Source: Calamus simplicifolius (taxonomy: Eukaryota; Streptophyta; Magnoliopsida; Arecales; Arecaceae). From it: DNA of 64,000 bases. The notes under the pieces were generated by a model. The model ran no database searches, was not told where the DNA came from, and worked only from the letters and a program-made list of their open reading frames with translations. The translations under genes were made by a program, and so were the position numbers. The stretch spans positions 1,751,668-1,815,667 of the forward strand of contig UESW01003829.1 of NCBI GenBank assembly GCA_900491605.1, read 5' to 3'. Shown piece after piece: positions 19,837-33,000 of the stretch (position 1 is the stretch's first letter; every line of letters begins with the position of its first letter).

Positions 19837-22800
19837 TTAATCAGTGTCATTTGTTTCGTGAAATGTTGGTTCAACATTCGATGCCGTATCGGACTGTGAT
19901 TCAGTTTCATTATCATCAGAAGGAAACCGAACATTTGCATCCTCAATTTCTTGGACATCACCATTTGGATCTCTAAGTGATGTTTCAGGAGCCCTTGTGT
20001 CGTCCTCAATTGCATGCATTTCCATCTCATCCTCTTGAAATGCAGGGCACTCAGTTAATTGACTTGATGAACTCTTATCTAATATGATTGTTGAACGTGG
20101 AACGATTTTAGAAATAGCCCACCAATCTCGCTTGTCATTGTGCAAACTTGGATATCCGCAGTAAAAAAATTGCTGAGCTTGGGATGCAAGAATGAATGGT
20201 TCATATTTCTGCAATCTTCATCGATGGTTTACTTTAACTAGATTATAGTTGTTATGAACCCTTTTACCGACAGGAATTGTTGGATCAAACCAATCACAAC
20301 GAAACAATACAGTTCGTTTTATAGGCCAACCGGGATATTCAACTTCGACCACCTCTACTAACTTTCCATAATAATCCTGCATATTTGCTCTAGCACTTTC
20401 TCCTTTAACACATACGCCCCAATTCTGCGTCCTTTTGAAGATGCTAGTCATTCAATTTGAAATTTATATCTATTAACAAAATAGCGTATAGGTAGTTATG
20501 GTCTTCAATGGAAATTGCGTCAAACATTTAATGAAAATATTGTCGGTTGTGAACCATGGACTGTTTACCTATAAATTAATAAGCTATTCACAATCAATTC
20601 AAAAAATAAAAGCCATTATTGTAATTGATTAAGTAATAGTACTCACAAATTCATAAAACCATCTCCTTCGCCCACACATATGTCATCGTTACGACCAAGA
20701 TTGTGGGTCATCGTATGAACGTGACCCTCAAAGTAATGCGAGGCAAAAGCTGAAACTTATTCAACCAAGTGTGCATTGCATATAGAACCTTCAACCCTTG
20801 CCTTATTTCGCACATTATTTTTTATCTTCTTAGATACCTATATGTAAAGTTGAAAATATAAATAAATCAACTTCCTCGCATAAATAAAATAGTATTTGAA
20901 ATGTCAACATGTATTACTGATTTGGGTGTTTACCTCTCGAAAGGATACATTCAGCAATACTGCATGGGACCAGCTATACGTGCTTCGTATGGCAAGTGAA
21001 CCGGTAAATGCTCCATTGAGTCAAAAAAACTTGGAGGAAATATTCGCTCTAGCTTGCATAAAATAATTAAAATTTCCTCCTCAAGCCTTTCCATGGATGC
21101 AGAAGTAATGACTACGGCAGATAACTCCTTAAAGAACAAGCTGAGCTCTATCAATGCCTTCCACACATGTTGCGGAAGCAACTCACAAAAAGCTATGGGC
21201 AATAACCGTTGCATGAAAACATGACAGTCATGACTCTTCATGCCAAACAACTTGAGCTTATGCATGTCCACACACCTACCGATATTTAAAACATAACCAT
21301 CAGGAAATTTTAATCCTCTAATCCAGTTACATAAAACTTCTTATAAATTTTTGTCAAGAGTGTAACAGGCTTTAGGATAGATCCCATCAGCATTCCTTCT
21401 CAAATCACCTCTTTTGCAATACTGATTAAGTTCTTCTCTCGACTTTGTAGTGTCTTTGGTTTTTCCCGGGATGTTTAGTACCGTATTAAATATGTTATCA
21501 AAGAAATTTTTCTCAATATGCATAACATCCAAGTTGTGCCGGATGAGATTTGTGCTCCAATACGGCAAATCCCAAAAAATGCTCCGCTTCTTCTAGTTAT
21601 ATTCTTTACATATACTGCCATTTATTCTATCTGCATCTGATTCCCAAGCATACCTCAACCCCAAATACTCTATGGTATCAAATATATCTGTGCCAGACCT
21701 AACCGGTTCGACGAATTTTGTGACTGCTTTGTTCTTCCGGAAGGCGATCAAGTTCCGCCTATAAGGATGATTCGAAGGCAATAACTTTCTATGATTATCA
21801 AACCAGACTGCTTACCACTCTTCTGTAACGTAAATGCATCTGAATCATACATGCAATGAGGGCATGCCAGACGCCCAGAAGTGCTCCACCAGACAACATT
21901 GCATATGCCAGAAAGTCACTGATTGTCCACATCAAAGCAGCTCTCATGATAAAATTTTGTTTCATAGAAATGTCGTAGGCTATGACTCCTGTTTCCCATA
22001 ACATTTTCAATTCGGCTACCAGCGGTTGTAAGAAGACATCAATCTTCTCTTTTGGATTTGACGGTCCTGGAACCAAAACTATCAAAAACATTACAGTATC
22101 TTTCATGCACTTCCACGGTGGAAGATTATACAGTCAGTATTACAGGCCACATGAATATTGTTGCCCCGCTTGACCAAACGGTTGGAAGCCATCGGTACCA
22201 AGACCTAATCTCACATTCCTTATTTCTTCTGCAAAATCAGTATGATTTTCATTGAAATGCTTCCAAGCTTTTGAATCTGATGGATGTCTCATTTCATCTT
22301 CTTTAGATTCATGTTCGGTATGCCATCTCATATCAGCAGATGTAGCCTCAGATCTGTATAAATCTCTGGAGGCATGGAGTAAGAGAGAAATAATGCATCC
22401 TCTTGTAAGGCACACTTTTCCTCCTACTTGTACTAGCTCCCCTTTCGCCGTTTTTGTACCTCGATTGCCAGCATATCTTACACCATCTCAGCTCTGAGTC
22501 TTCACCCCAATATATCATACAATTGTTCAAGCAACAATCGATCTTATTAACTGGGAGCCCAAGGCCACACAATAACTTCTTCGTTGAGTAGAAACTATCT
22601 GCTACAACATTATGATTTGGCAAAACTTCCTTCATTAACCCAGCTGCAGTATTGAATGCCTTTTTTGATAATCGATGTTCCACCTTAATATTCAACAACC
22701 GAGCAGCCATAGATAATTGGGAATGACTCTCACAACCAGGATACAATTCTTGATTTGCATAACACAACATATCATAAAATTGTTGTGCATCTGGACGGTT

Positions 22801-22840
22801 GCGATCGATCCAAGCCATGATCACGGTCGCCGACGATCGA
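19837..22840 (-). pseudogene. TNP2-type CACTA transposase with stops, N-terminal domain replaced by tandem repeats
   Basis: The catalytic gene of the CACTA element. Minus-strand segments in order: 22790-22348, TNP2 N-terminal region (FYDMLCYANQELYPG, NIKVEHRLSKKAF, LGLPVNKIDCCLNNC, LRWCKICWQSRYK); 22415-22140 (RNVRLGLGTDGF); 22106-21798; 21781-21593; 21568-21341 (DVMHIEKNFFDNIFNTVLNI); 21271-20951, DUF4218 (GMKSHDCHVFMQRLLP, FPPSFFDSMEHLPVHL); 20451-19837, DUF4216 (YYGKLVEVVEVEYPG, FRCDWFDPT, PFILASQAQQFFYCG) ending at a stop at 19837. Frameshifts and stops lie between segments (for example a stop before PYWSTNLIRHN near 21596). The usual PF13963-like N-terminal domain, visible in the remnant at 1-3290, is missing. 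The frame runs straight into the 85/89 bp array instead. Confidence 0.88.
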
Positions 22841-23505
22841 TCTCGAACCATTGCGATCAATCCGATCGGCGATGATCCGACGGTTGCGATCGATCCAAGC
22901 CATGATATATCCCGGTCAGCGACGATCGATCTCGGACTGTTGCGATCAATCCGATCGGCGATAATTCAACGGTTGCGATCAATCCAAGCCATGATCCTGG
23001 TCGCCAACAATCGATCTCGGACTATTGCAATCCATCCGATCGGTGATGATCCGACGGTTGCGATCGATCCAAGCTATGATATATCTCGATCGCCGATGAT
23101 CGATCTCGGACCGTTGCGATCAATCCGATCGGCGATGATCCAATGGTTACGATCGATCCAAGCCATGATATATCCCGGTCGCCGATGATCGATCTCGGAC
23201 CGTTACAATCAATCCGATTGATGATGATCCGACGGTTGCGATCGATCCAAGCCATGATATATTCCGGTCGGCGACGATCGATCTCGGACCATTGCGATCA
23301 ATATAATCGGTGATGATCCGATGGTGGCGATCGATCCAAGCCATGATCCCGATCGGCGATGATCAATCTCGGACCATTGCGATCAATCCGATTAGCGACG
23401 ATCCGACGGTTGCGATCGATCCAAGCCATGATCTCGGTCACCGACGATCGATATCGGACCGTTGCGATCAATCCGATCGGTGACGATCCGACGGTTACGT
23501 TTATT
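22790..23505. repeat. 85/89 bp tandem repeat array inside the CACTA element, about 8 copies
   Basis: The phrase GCGATCGATCCAAGC recurs at 22801, 22886, 22975, 23060, 23149, 23238, 23327 and 23412, with a last partial boundary at 23497. Spacings are 85, 89, 85, 89, 89, 89, 85 and 85. The 4 bp difference tracks ATGATATATCCCGG versus ATGATCACGG-like versions. Each unit holds several GATCGATC/GCGATC words, so it is palindrome-rich. The array meets the transposase frame at about 22795. Confidence 0.95.
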
Positions 23506-24129
23506 TCATAATTATATTTTATAAAATTAATTTTTATAAAATTTAATATTTTTTAAAAAAATTGTGACTCATTTCTTGCATCGCTATATTAAAAATTAAT
23601 TTTTTTATTTTCTGGTTTATTGCGTCGCTAATGAGTCACTATTTAACATAATTAAATTTTTTAAAAAAATGGCAACGCACTGAGTTGTGTCGCAATATTT
23701 TTATTTCATAATTATATTTTATAAAAATTATTTTTTCTTAAAATAATTGCGATGCACAATGTTTTATTTTTTTAGAAAATTTGCGGCGCAATACTTGCAT
23801 CGCGAAGTTAAAATTATTTTTTTTAATTTTCTGATTTATTGCGTTGCTAATGCGTCGCTATTTAACATAATTAATTTTTTTATAAAACATTGCGACACAA
23901 TGAGATGCATCGCAATATTTTTATTTGATAATTTTATTTTATAAATATTAATTTTTCTTAAAATAGCAGCATACTATTTGCGTCGCTAAATTAAAATTTA
24001 ATATTTTTAAATTTTTTGAGCTATGCGTCGCTATATGCGTCGCTATTTTTTGTTGTCGCTAAGGCGTCACAATTTGGTCGCAATTTAGCGATGCAAGGAT
24101 GCGTTGTTAAATTTGCGTCGCTATCTCAC
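23506..24129. repeat. Right subterminal repeats of the 17447-24143 CACTA element
   Basis: Many TGCGTCGCTA, ATTGCGATGCA and related words in both orientations, ending next to the right terminal repeat. The block TTATTTCATAATTATATTTTATAAAA recurs near 23500 and 23700 with a related copy near 23920, so the region itself is made of about 200 bp repeats. Confidence 0.8.
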
Positions 24130-24479
24130 ATTTTCTTGTAGTGTTTGATTTGGTGTAAATGGATGGAATGAATTTTTTGTTTCAGTTTTAGTGTGTATAT
24201 ATACACTTTACAAAGATACATATAGAAATTTTTTCTCTATGTCAGGTTGTATGAGATATATATGGTCAAAGGAGATATTTAAGTAATTATAATATTGTGA
24301 AATTTAGATATAAAGTTAAATTTAAATTTGAATAAGATTGATCAATCAATCTTTTTTATAATTTTCTTATAATAGCAGTACAAGATATAGTCAAAGAAGA
24401 TAATTAAGGAACTGTAATATTATGAGATCTAAACTCAAATTTAAAATTTGAATTTAAATTGAAATAAACCAGCAAATCA

Positions 24480-27400
24480 ATCCCATTTATATGCCATCAA
24501 GTGAATTAGGAGAGAACATTAAGAACTTAACACATAAGAGGGTGAACTGCTTTGAAGATAATCCCTTGGTTATAATATCAGCCACTTGATCAATGATAGA
24601 GATGTAATGAACCTTAAGATCCTTGTAAGCTACTTTTTTAATTATGTACGAAATGGAAGTAGATTTCAGCATAGAGGACTAGATTTGCAGTTAAATATAT
24701 TATACCAATTGTTACCCAGATGTAGCAACCCAAGAGGGGGATGAATTGGGTATTTTAAAAATTAATTGCTCTGATATGTGCTTATAGCAAATCAAAATCT
24801 AATTGGTAGTGGTGTAGTGACATGAACACAAAGATATCACAAAGATTAAGCAAGCAATCACAAACACATAAATTTTTATAGTGGTTTAGTGCCAACCCAG
24901 CACCTACGTCCACTCCCCAAAAACCCTTTGGGAATTTTACTCCAATTGTATCATCACGATTATAACCCCTAGCCTTTCCTGGCTAGTCCTCTTATTACAC
25001 GGCACAAGGTAGCCAAACCCTTAGCCTTCCAGACTAGTCCTCTTATTTCACGGCATAAGGAAGCCAAACAACCAAGGGTTAAACCCAACCCTTTACAAGA
25101 TTCAAAATAGGTTCAGAAAATATTAAGAACAAATGCTCCTAGAATGAGCAAATATTCAGAAATAAATACTTTACAATATTGAAAGCAACTTCTCAAATGA
25201 GCTTCTTCCTTGAATACACTTCGGCAATAAATGAAGTCTTCGTTAAAGTAGTTGAAACCTTCATATCTCTTGGAAGCTTTAAAGTATCAGCAAGGATGAG
25301 CAATTAATGATCTTCAGAAAACATTCACGAATTTAAAAGGGCTTCCATTCTTTGTTGCTGAACAACCACGGATGTGTGCAATAATAACTTTCTACTGTTC
25401 ACTGTTTCTTCTTCTTCTACACACAGCTATTTAAAGTATTTGATCTACAAAACTATCCGTTAGGCTGAAACAAAAAAATAAAAAAAATGATAGAAGATAA
25501 ATAATCGTTTAAGAGATTTCCTGAAGCATTGAATGCACTGACGATCGCCGAAAATGGAGAGAGTATCTGACATTTTCAGGAAAGAGTTCCAGTTGGCTAA
25601 AGAATTCAGATAGAGATGAGCATGCCTAGGTGAAGTGGAGTTAGCTTCCTAGTTGACTGGATCACCAAAAGGCATTCATCCAAGCAGCTGAAGATCAAAT
25701 TCTGTTAGCTGGGGTTGAGTCCCAGTTGACTGAAACCCAAAGAACTCACGCCTAGGTGAGGTGAAGATAGGTTTCTAGTTAACTGAAATTTGATTCCAGT
25801 TAACTAGTTCAATGAGGAGTTCGGCCAGAGTGAATATCAGCATCCATTAGCTAGCTGGACTAAAGTTCAGTTAGCTATATCCATGAAACATTTGGCTAGA
25901 GAGGTCTGTAGCAAATTTTTAGTTAGCTGGATGTTATTCCAGTTAACTAGATCCAAAAAGCATTCGGCTAGAAAAGTCTACAGCAAATTCCATTTCCGAT
26001 TTAGCTAATTGGTGATGACTTCTAGTTAGCTAAATCCAAAAGTCACACGGCCAGGAGAAGATTCAATTCCAATTTAGTTAACTGGACTAAAAGTTCAGTT
26101 AACTAATTTCAAGAGTAGCACGACTAGGAAAAAAAACTGCAGGGAATCCTTAGTTAGCTGGACTAAAAGTCCAGTTAACTAGATTCATGAAGCAATCGGC
26201 CAGAGAAGTTTCATTTCCAATTTAGTTAGCTAGACTAAAAATCCAGTTAACTAACTTCATGAATCACACGGCCAGCAGAAGAGTTTTATGCAAAGTAGCA
26301 AGCTGGCAGAATGCCCCAGCTACCTAAAATGAAGCATGATTCGGCCATGAAGGGAGCTTAGGCAAACTAGCTAACTGGCAGAACAGCCCAGTTAGCTGTT
26401 TTAAAGTGAGATTTGTCCATGAAGAAGTAACAGGGACCTTAGCTAGCTGGATGTTCCATCCAGTAGCTATTTGTATCATCCATTCGGCTAGGGAGAAGAA
26501 CAAACAAATTAGCTAGCTAGCAAATACCCCAGCTAACTAAAATCAAGCAAGATTTGGCCATAGCATTTGAGGCAGTTCAGAGACAGCTTCAATTCGTTAG
26601 GGAACTTGAGGCAATTGAGGTATCATTTTAAATCATCTGAAACATCTTCTCGACATGCTGTATTTGCCTGCATTGATCTTTGTCTCCATAATAAATATAT
26701 TAGTACTCTATATAACTGTTTTGTAATCATCAAAATCAACATGGGGTCAACACCAATATTATCACACTATAAAATAAGTGATTTAGAAAGCTTCATATGT
26801 GATTCTCAAAATAAATATTGAAGCTAAAAATCTCAATAATGGCATTGGCTAAGGCATGATGCTCTGCTCCTGTGCTTGAGCGGGATACTATTGGTTGCTT
26901 CTTAGCAATCCATGAGATAAGATTAGGACTAAGAAATATGCAATATACGCTAATTAAGTGATGATCATCCATAGACCCAGCCTAATCTGCATCAGAATAG
27001 GCTTGAAGAGTAGATGAGAAGCTTTCTTTAAATGAAGCCTATAGTTAATTGTGTGCTTCAGATAGCAAAGTATTCGGTTACTCACGATTCAAAGAGCTTT
27101 AATGGGTTGGTCCATGCATCAACAATTCTTATTTACTAAAAAGGCAATTTTTGACTTAGTGATTAACGTATATTGTAAGGCTCTAACAATGCTTTAATAA
27201 TGATGAATATTTGAATATGGATCACCTACATTTTATGATAGTTACAGACTAACAGTTATAGGTGTAGCTGTTGCTTCTACTCTATCTCTTTTAGCCCTTA
27301 CAAGCAAGTGTATAATATATTTCTTTTGTAACAAAAAGAGATCTTATAATAAGAGAGATACCTCAATCCTTAGAAAATAGTGTAGTAGGCCCAAGTCCTT

Positions 27401-28246
27401 GAGAGAGAATGTTTTGTTGAATAGTAAAATAAGAGAAACTATGGTGGTATAATTACTCCCTATGATTAAAATATCATCAGCATATACTAACCAGAGAGTA
27501 ATATCTTGAACTATAGTCTATATAATAGTGAGGCATCCAACTTAGATTCAATGAAGCCTAATTCAATGAACTGATAAGTGAGCCTTTGAAACCAAGCTCA
27601 TGATGCTTACTTGTGTCTATGAAGAGCCTTGTCAAGTTTGCATGTATATATATTGGATAATGCTGGTCTACAAATCCAAGGGGTTGAGTCATGTACACCT
27701 CTTTTGGAAGATATCTATGTAAGAATGCATTATTTACATCTAATTGATGGATGAACCATCCATTAGATAAAGTAAGAGTTAAAATGACTCTAATAGGTGT
27801 GGGCCTAACCTCTTGATTGAAGGTCTTAAATAGTCAATGTCTTTTTTTATTATTGTATTCTTTTACCACTAAGCAGTTCCTATAGTGATCCACTATCCCA
27901 TCATATTTTCATTTAATACAAAATCTCATTTATACCTAATTATGTTATTATTGGTAGAGGGAATGAGAGTCTAAGTACCATTGCGAATTAAAGCATTAAT
28001 TATACTCATCTTGCATTGCAACACACCAATAAAAATGTTTATTAATTGCTTCAGTGAAGCATGTGAGTTCAACCTTAGATTGATTATGATCCAATGGGTG
28101 ATGGGTTGTATGAAAAGTAATATGGTCAAGAAATATTTTGATTTTGCGGTGTGGTCAGAAGATCAAGTGACCAATTTATGGGTTGAAGTAATGGTGGAGG
28201 ATAGAAGATGTTTGAGTCGGTTTGTTTATTATTAGAATGAAATTGA
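24480..28246 (-). pseudogene. Copia-A reverse transcriptase and RNase H, split by a solo LTR
   Basis: These are the 3' parts of the copia-A polyprotein. On the minus strand from 28246: RT core near 27810-27690 (QLDVNNAFLH, VYM) and degenerate RT down to about 27100; RNase H from about 26950; then, after the solo LTR at 24710-26752, RNase H again (TANLVLYAEIYFHFVHN; KVAYKDLKVHYIS; QVADIITKGLSSKQF) ending near 24487. Frames are short and broken throughout. Upstream the gene is cut by copia-B at 28246. Confidence 0.75.
24710..26752 (-). mobile_element. SIRE-type solo LTR, 2.0 kb, TSD CCAAT
   Basis: It starts TGTTACCCAGATGTAGCAACCCAAGAGGGGG and ends GGGGTCAACA, matching both LTRs of copia-C (34274-36411 and 43518-45620). 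CCAAT flanks it on both sides (24705-24709 and 26753-26757). Nothing internal remains, so it arose by LTR-LTR recombination. It carries a diverged version of the inverted AGTTAGCT/AGCTAACT clusters (about 25560-26530). On the minus strand, CTTTAAATAG (25428-25437) sits where the other copies have a TATA box. It splits the RNase H of copia-A. Confidence 0.93.
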
Positions 28247-30015
28247 TGAAGGGAGAAATAAACTTGAGGCATGCATATTTAATAATTTTGATAACAATTA
28301 TCAATGCGGAAACTTAAAGATTACATATTAATCTATCTAACATGCATCAAGATCATATCTTTGCCTTATATATTGGATCGTTTGATATAAAATATGCATA
28401 TAAATAAAAACATCAAGATCATATCTTGATCTTCAAGATGAGAAGTCATACTAGTTATCTTGAAGTCTGCCTTAAGATCTAAGGATCAAATCACTTACCT
28501 TAAGAACAGTAGATAAATCATTATTGCTCTGCAGCCGTTCAATCGTCCGGCCTCTAGTATCGTCCACGCGAAGCCCCGAATGATCGGATTCCTGGGAGTG
28601 CTAGCTTGCAAAAAATAATTTTGCTGATCTTGAATCCTCCCACTTGAATCTTCTTCCAAGATCCACCAAACTTTCGGTGACACCAGAATTATACCGGGAT
28701 TTTCTATTCTAACTCTTTAGAAATTCAATCCATAACTTTTCGTTGTTCTAATCTGGTGAGGGATGTCCTCTAATTTATAGTCTCATTTTAGCCATCCCAT
28801 TGAATTCTAACACTTAGAATTTTGCCATTCAGTGAAAACCAAAGAGATGCAGCGTTTGGTTAATTCCGACGTTCGGTGAAAACGAAAGAGATGTAAATTC
28901 TAACACTTAGAATTCCATCGCCTGGTTGATTCAAAGAGGCACATTTATTCCATATGAATTCTAACACTTTAGATTTCCAACGACTAGTCCTTCTAATAGA
29001 CTTAAACCAAATTGAATCTGATTCACTTTTACTTAACCCAATTGAGATAATTCAATCAATTAAATTGATTAATTAAATCATATACGATTCTCAATCGTTG
29101 ATCAGCAAATAGATCATCCTAGGAAACTTCTATGCGTGTGACTCTCTAGGTTCGAACCTAAGCCAGTAGAATAGGAACAACTTTCTATACTAATCGATGT
29201 GCCCATCTAACAATGGAACCCGACGTCCGGATAGGTCGAAGAGTTGCCGAGCAAACTCCAAGAACCCTAAGAAACAGTTACCGTATAATTCATTCTTTTG
29301 ACCACAAATGCTAAGGATAGCTTAAGAGCCTGTCAACTCTAAACAGCAAATCCATAAAGTGATTTCAACTTTAGTGATCATGTGACTTTCACATGAAGTG
29401 CCTTGGCCAAGGTCTTTCTAAATTGAAACACAAGCATTTCTTCTTTTAACGTGATAGGTCAAATTCCATCTTGATCCACAACTGACTACCACAAGTACTT
29501 GACTGCACCCAGTAACCTTTCGTAGCTGGATTAGAAATCAGGTGGTCCGACACCTAAGTACAATGAGTTGCTTGCAAGTCACCGATTATGATCTTCAGGT
29601 CTAAAGGATACTTATACCCATATCTTCTCGGATTAACTCTTGACAGCAGAGTATCCAAAATGAGTCACGTTCGGTGAAATGTACTCCTACACTTTCACCT
29701 ATATGTCATACCAGTGTCTCTACACTCCTTGGTTAAGAGAACAACCAACAAATATGATATACAACGTCCTATAATTGATAGTACTATGGCCCTTTCATAG
29801 TATATCATTTGGTCGCAAACTCTTTTGATGACATTCAAAGATAAATCCTTCTTTATCATGAAGGAAGATCCTGAGGGCTCATTACTATTAGGAGTTTTAA
29901 GAAGATGTTCTTGTAATGAATAAACTACCAAATAACTTTTATTAATATATTAATTTATATGTAATTTATATTAGCACAATCATCAAATGATTGGCTTTAG
30001 ATACAATTCCCAACA
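28247..30015 (-). repeat. Left (3') LTR of copia-B
   Basis: 1769 bp. It aligns with the right LTR along its length but lacks about 245 bp that correspond to 47509-47753 of the right copy (the junction is CCAACG|ACTAGTCC near 28980). Many small substitutions separate the two copies. Confidence 0.9.
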
Positions 30016-30019
30016 AACT

Positions 30020-33000
30020 TCCACTTAGCCTAAAGCCACTCATTACAGTATCTAATACCCATCTTCAACTTACAGTCGTCAAACTCCTTGATGTTGAGTG
30101 CTTTAGTAAATGGGTCGCCTAGGTTTTCCTTTCCGTCAATCTTCTGAAGATTTATGTCACCTCATTATATAATCTCTCGAATAAGATGAAACTGGCATAG
30201 TATGTGCTTGGTGCGCTGATGTGCTCGTGGTTCCTTTGCTTAAGCTATGGCACCAGTGCTGTCACTATACAACAGGACTGTCCATTAATGGAAGGTGCCA
30301 CTCCAAGCTCGAGATAAACTTTCACAGCCACATAGCTTCTTTCGCAGCATTTGATGCAGCGATGTACTCTGCCTCGTACACTGAATCTGCCACTGTATGT
30401 TGCTTGAAACTTTTCAGCAAACAGCTCCATCATTTAGGATAAACACGAAACCCGACACACTTTTGCTATCATCATGATCTGATTGGAAACTGAAATCAGT
30501 ATATCAAACAAGTTTCAAATCATACTCTCCATAGACTAACCACTGGTCCTTAGTATTTTTCAAATACTTAAGGATTGTCTTAACAACTTGTCAGTGTTTT
30601 TCTCCTGGATCAGATTGGTATCTACTCACTACTCCTAATGAGTATGCCACATCTGGTCTTGTACATTATGGTGTACATAATCGATCCCACTGCCGAAGCA
30701 TATGGAATTCGACTCATACGTTCTCTTTCATTAGGAGTTGTCGGACAATCCTTCTTAGAAAGATTAATTCCATGGCTATCAAAAGATAGCCTTTCTTGAA
30801 TTCTCCATGCTAAACCTCTTTAGCACGTGTCAATGTATGTAGATTGGGATAAACCAAGCATCCTCTTAGATCTATCTCTATATATTCATCCCTAGGATGT
30901 ATGATGCTTCCCCAGATCTTTCATGGAGAATTGTGATGATAACCATGTCTTTATTCCTTATAATGCAGGGACATCATTCCCGATTAAGAGAATATCATCC
31001 ATATATAATACAAGAAATACAATAACGGAACCGTTAGCCCATTTATAAATGCAAGGTTCTTCTTTATTCTTAATAAAGTCATAAGATTTGATCACATTAT
31101 CAAATCGTATGTTCCAACTCCTAGGTGCTTGCTTAAGTCCATAAATGGACTTTTGTAGCCTGCATACTTTAGACTCGTCTTGAGATATAAAACCTTCAGG
31201 CTATATCATATACACCTGTTTATCTAAATCATTTAGAAAAGCGGTTTTAACATCCATCTACCAAATCTCATAATCGAAGTGTGCTGCTATAGCTAGCATA
31301 ATCCAAATGGATTTCAGCATTGCCACAGGAGAAAATGTTTCATCATAGTCAATACCATAACGTTGATGATACCCCTTGGCAACTAGACGTGCTTTGTAGG
31401 TCTCTACCTTTCCGTCTGCGCCTCTTTTCCTCTTGAAAACCCACTTACACCTATGGATTTTATTCCTTCGGAGGGTCAACCATAGATGTCCATCCATATA
31501 GGTGATCGGATCCTCGTTGTTCTCATCAAGCTCAATAGGATCCTCGTTCTGGACCAAAAAACCTAAGTATCTATCCGGTTGATGTGGTACTCTACCAGAT
31601 CGCCTTAATGGTGCATCTAAAATAGGTTTTGAGTTTGATCTAATCAACTTAGATTCTAAGGGTTCACTGGTTTGTGTTGTTCCTTCTACTTGATGAACTT
31701 CCTCAAGTTCAATATTAGAGCTATTTGTTCCTTTCACTAAGGAACTCCTTTTCAAGAAAAACTGTTCTATTACTAATGAACAACTTTTGTTCTTCAGTAT
31801 TATAGAAGTAATATCCTTTGGTTTCTTTCGGATAGCTGATAAAAAAATATTTGTCAGATTTTGGTTCAAGTTTGTCTGATTTTGCACGTTTCACATAAGT
31901 CGGACACCCTCAGACTTTCAAATAGGTGATAATTGGTTTATGTCCATACCACATCTCATGTGGAGTTTTAGAAACAGACTTACTTGGAACCTTATTGAGA
32001 ATATGACAAGCTGATTCTAATGCATATCTCCAAAATGATATTGGCAAGCTTGCAAAATCCATTATGGACCGAACCATGTCTAACAGGGTTCGATTCCTTC
32101 TTTTTGATACACCGTTATACTGCGGTGTTCCTGGAGGAGTCCATTGGGAGAGAATCTCATTCTCCTTTAAATATGTCACAAAGTCATTTGAAAGGTATTC
32201 GCCTCCTCGATCTAATCGAAGGGTCTTAATATATTTTTTTATTTATTTTTCTACTTTTTATGATATAGATAGACATAACCGAACCTAGAAAGATCGTCTG
32301 TAAAAGTAATAAAGTAATATCCACCTTTGGCACAAGTGCTCATTGGTCCACATACATCAGTATGTACTAGACCCAATAGCTCTTTAGCTCTTTCATATTT
32401 TTCAGTAAAAGATGACTTGGTCATTTTACCAAGAAGATAGGATTCACAGGTAGTTAATGATTCACAATCATCAACTCGAAGGATGCCCTTCTAAGTTAAC
32501 TTGTTTAATCTGTTCTTGTTGATATGACCCAACCGATGGTGCCAAAGATAAATTTCTATGACATCAGTTATTCTAGGGCGCTTACTTGATTTGTACACTA
32601 CATTCACAGGCTGTGTGATAATATATAAATGCCATTAGATAAATGCTCAGTCATTACAATGACTCCATTCATAATGATATTCAAAGTAACATCCTTTATT
32701 AAAATTTCATAATGACTTTTGGCCAAAAGGCCTACAGAAATTACGTTCAACAAGAACATTGGGCAAAAATGACAATCATTTAGTACAATGATATTTTATT
32801 AAAAACTATTTCAAGAACTCCTAATGCCAGAACTGGAACTAATCTTCCATCACCGACATTAAGGAATCTTTCATTGTCCTCAAATCTTCTAGTGACCTGT
32901 AGTTCCTGCAATGAATTGCAAATGTTAAAAGGACTTCTAGTATCCAATACCCAGGTCTGATTATCATATACAGAAAAATTACAAGGTGTTATCATATAAA

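Larger units (their letters stand above)
17447..24143 (-). mobile_element. Complete CACTA (En/Spm) DNA transposon, 6.7 kb, TSD TTT
   Basis: It starts CACTACAAGAAAAT (17447-17460) and ends with its exact reverse complement (24130-24143). The 3 bp TTT occurs on both sides (17444-17446 and 24144-24146), as expected for CACTA insertion. Both ends carry many copies of a subterminal motif close to GCGTCGCTA/TAGCGACGC (17461-18060 and 23560-24125), the kind of site bound by a TNPA-type protein. Inside, on the minus strand, are a TNP2-type transposase gene (about 22840-19837) and a second gene of the Transposase_24 type (19727-18325). An 85/89 bp tandem array (22790-23500) lies between the transposase and the right end. 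Both genes contain stops, so the copy is probably non-autonomous now. It sits in the left LTR of copia-A. Confidence 0.93.
17425..24479 (-). repeat. Left (3') LTR of copia-A, split by a CACTA element
   Basis: The LTR parts are 17425-17446 and 24147-24479, separated by the CACTA element and one TTT of its target duplication. The right part matches the right LTR at 53374-53716 (ACTTTACAAAGATACA, AAATTTGAATTTAAAT). It ends CAAATCA at 24479, followed by the presumed polypurine tract on the minus strand. Confidence 0.75.

Noticed and set aside
22799..23344. Open frames on both strands rich in Asp/Arg/Ile
   Set aside because: They are translations of the 85/89 bp array. The array length is not a multiple of three, so frames drift between units.
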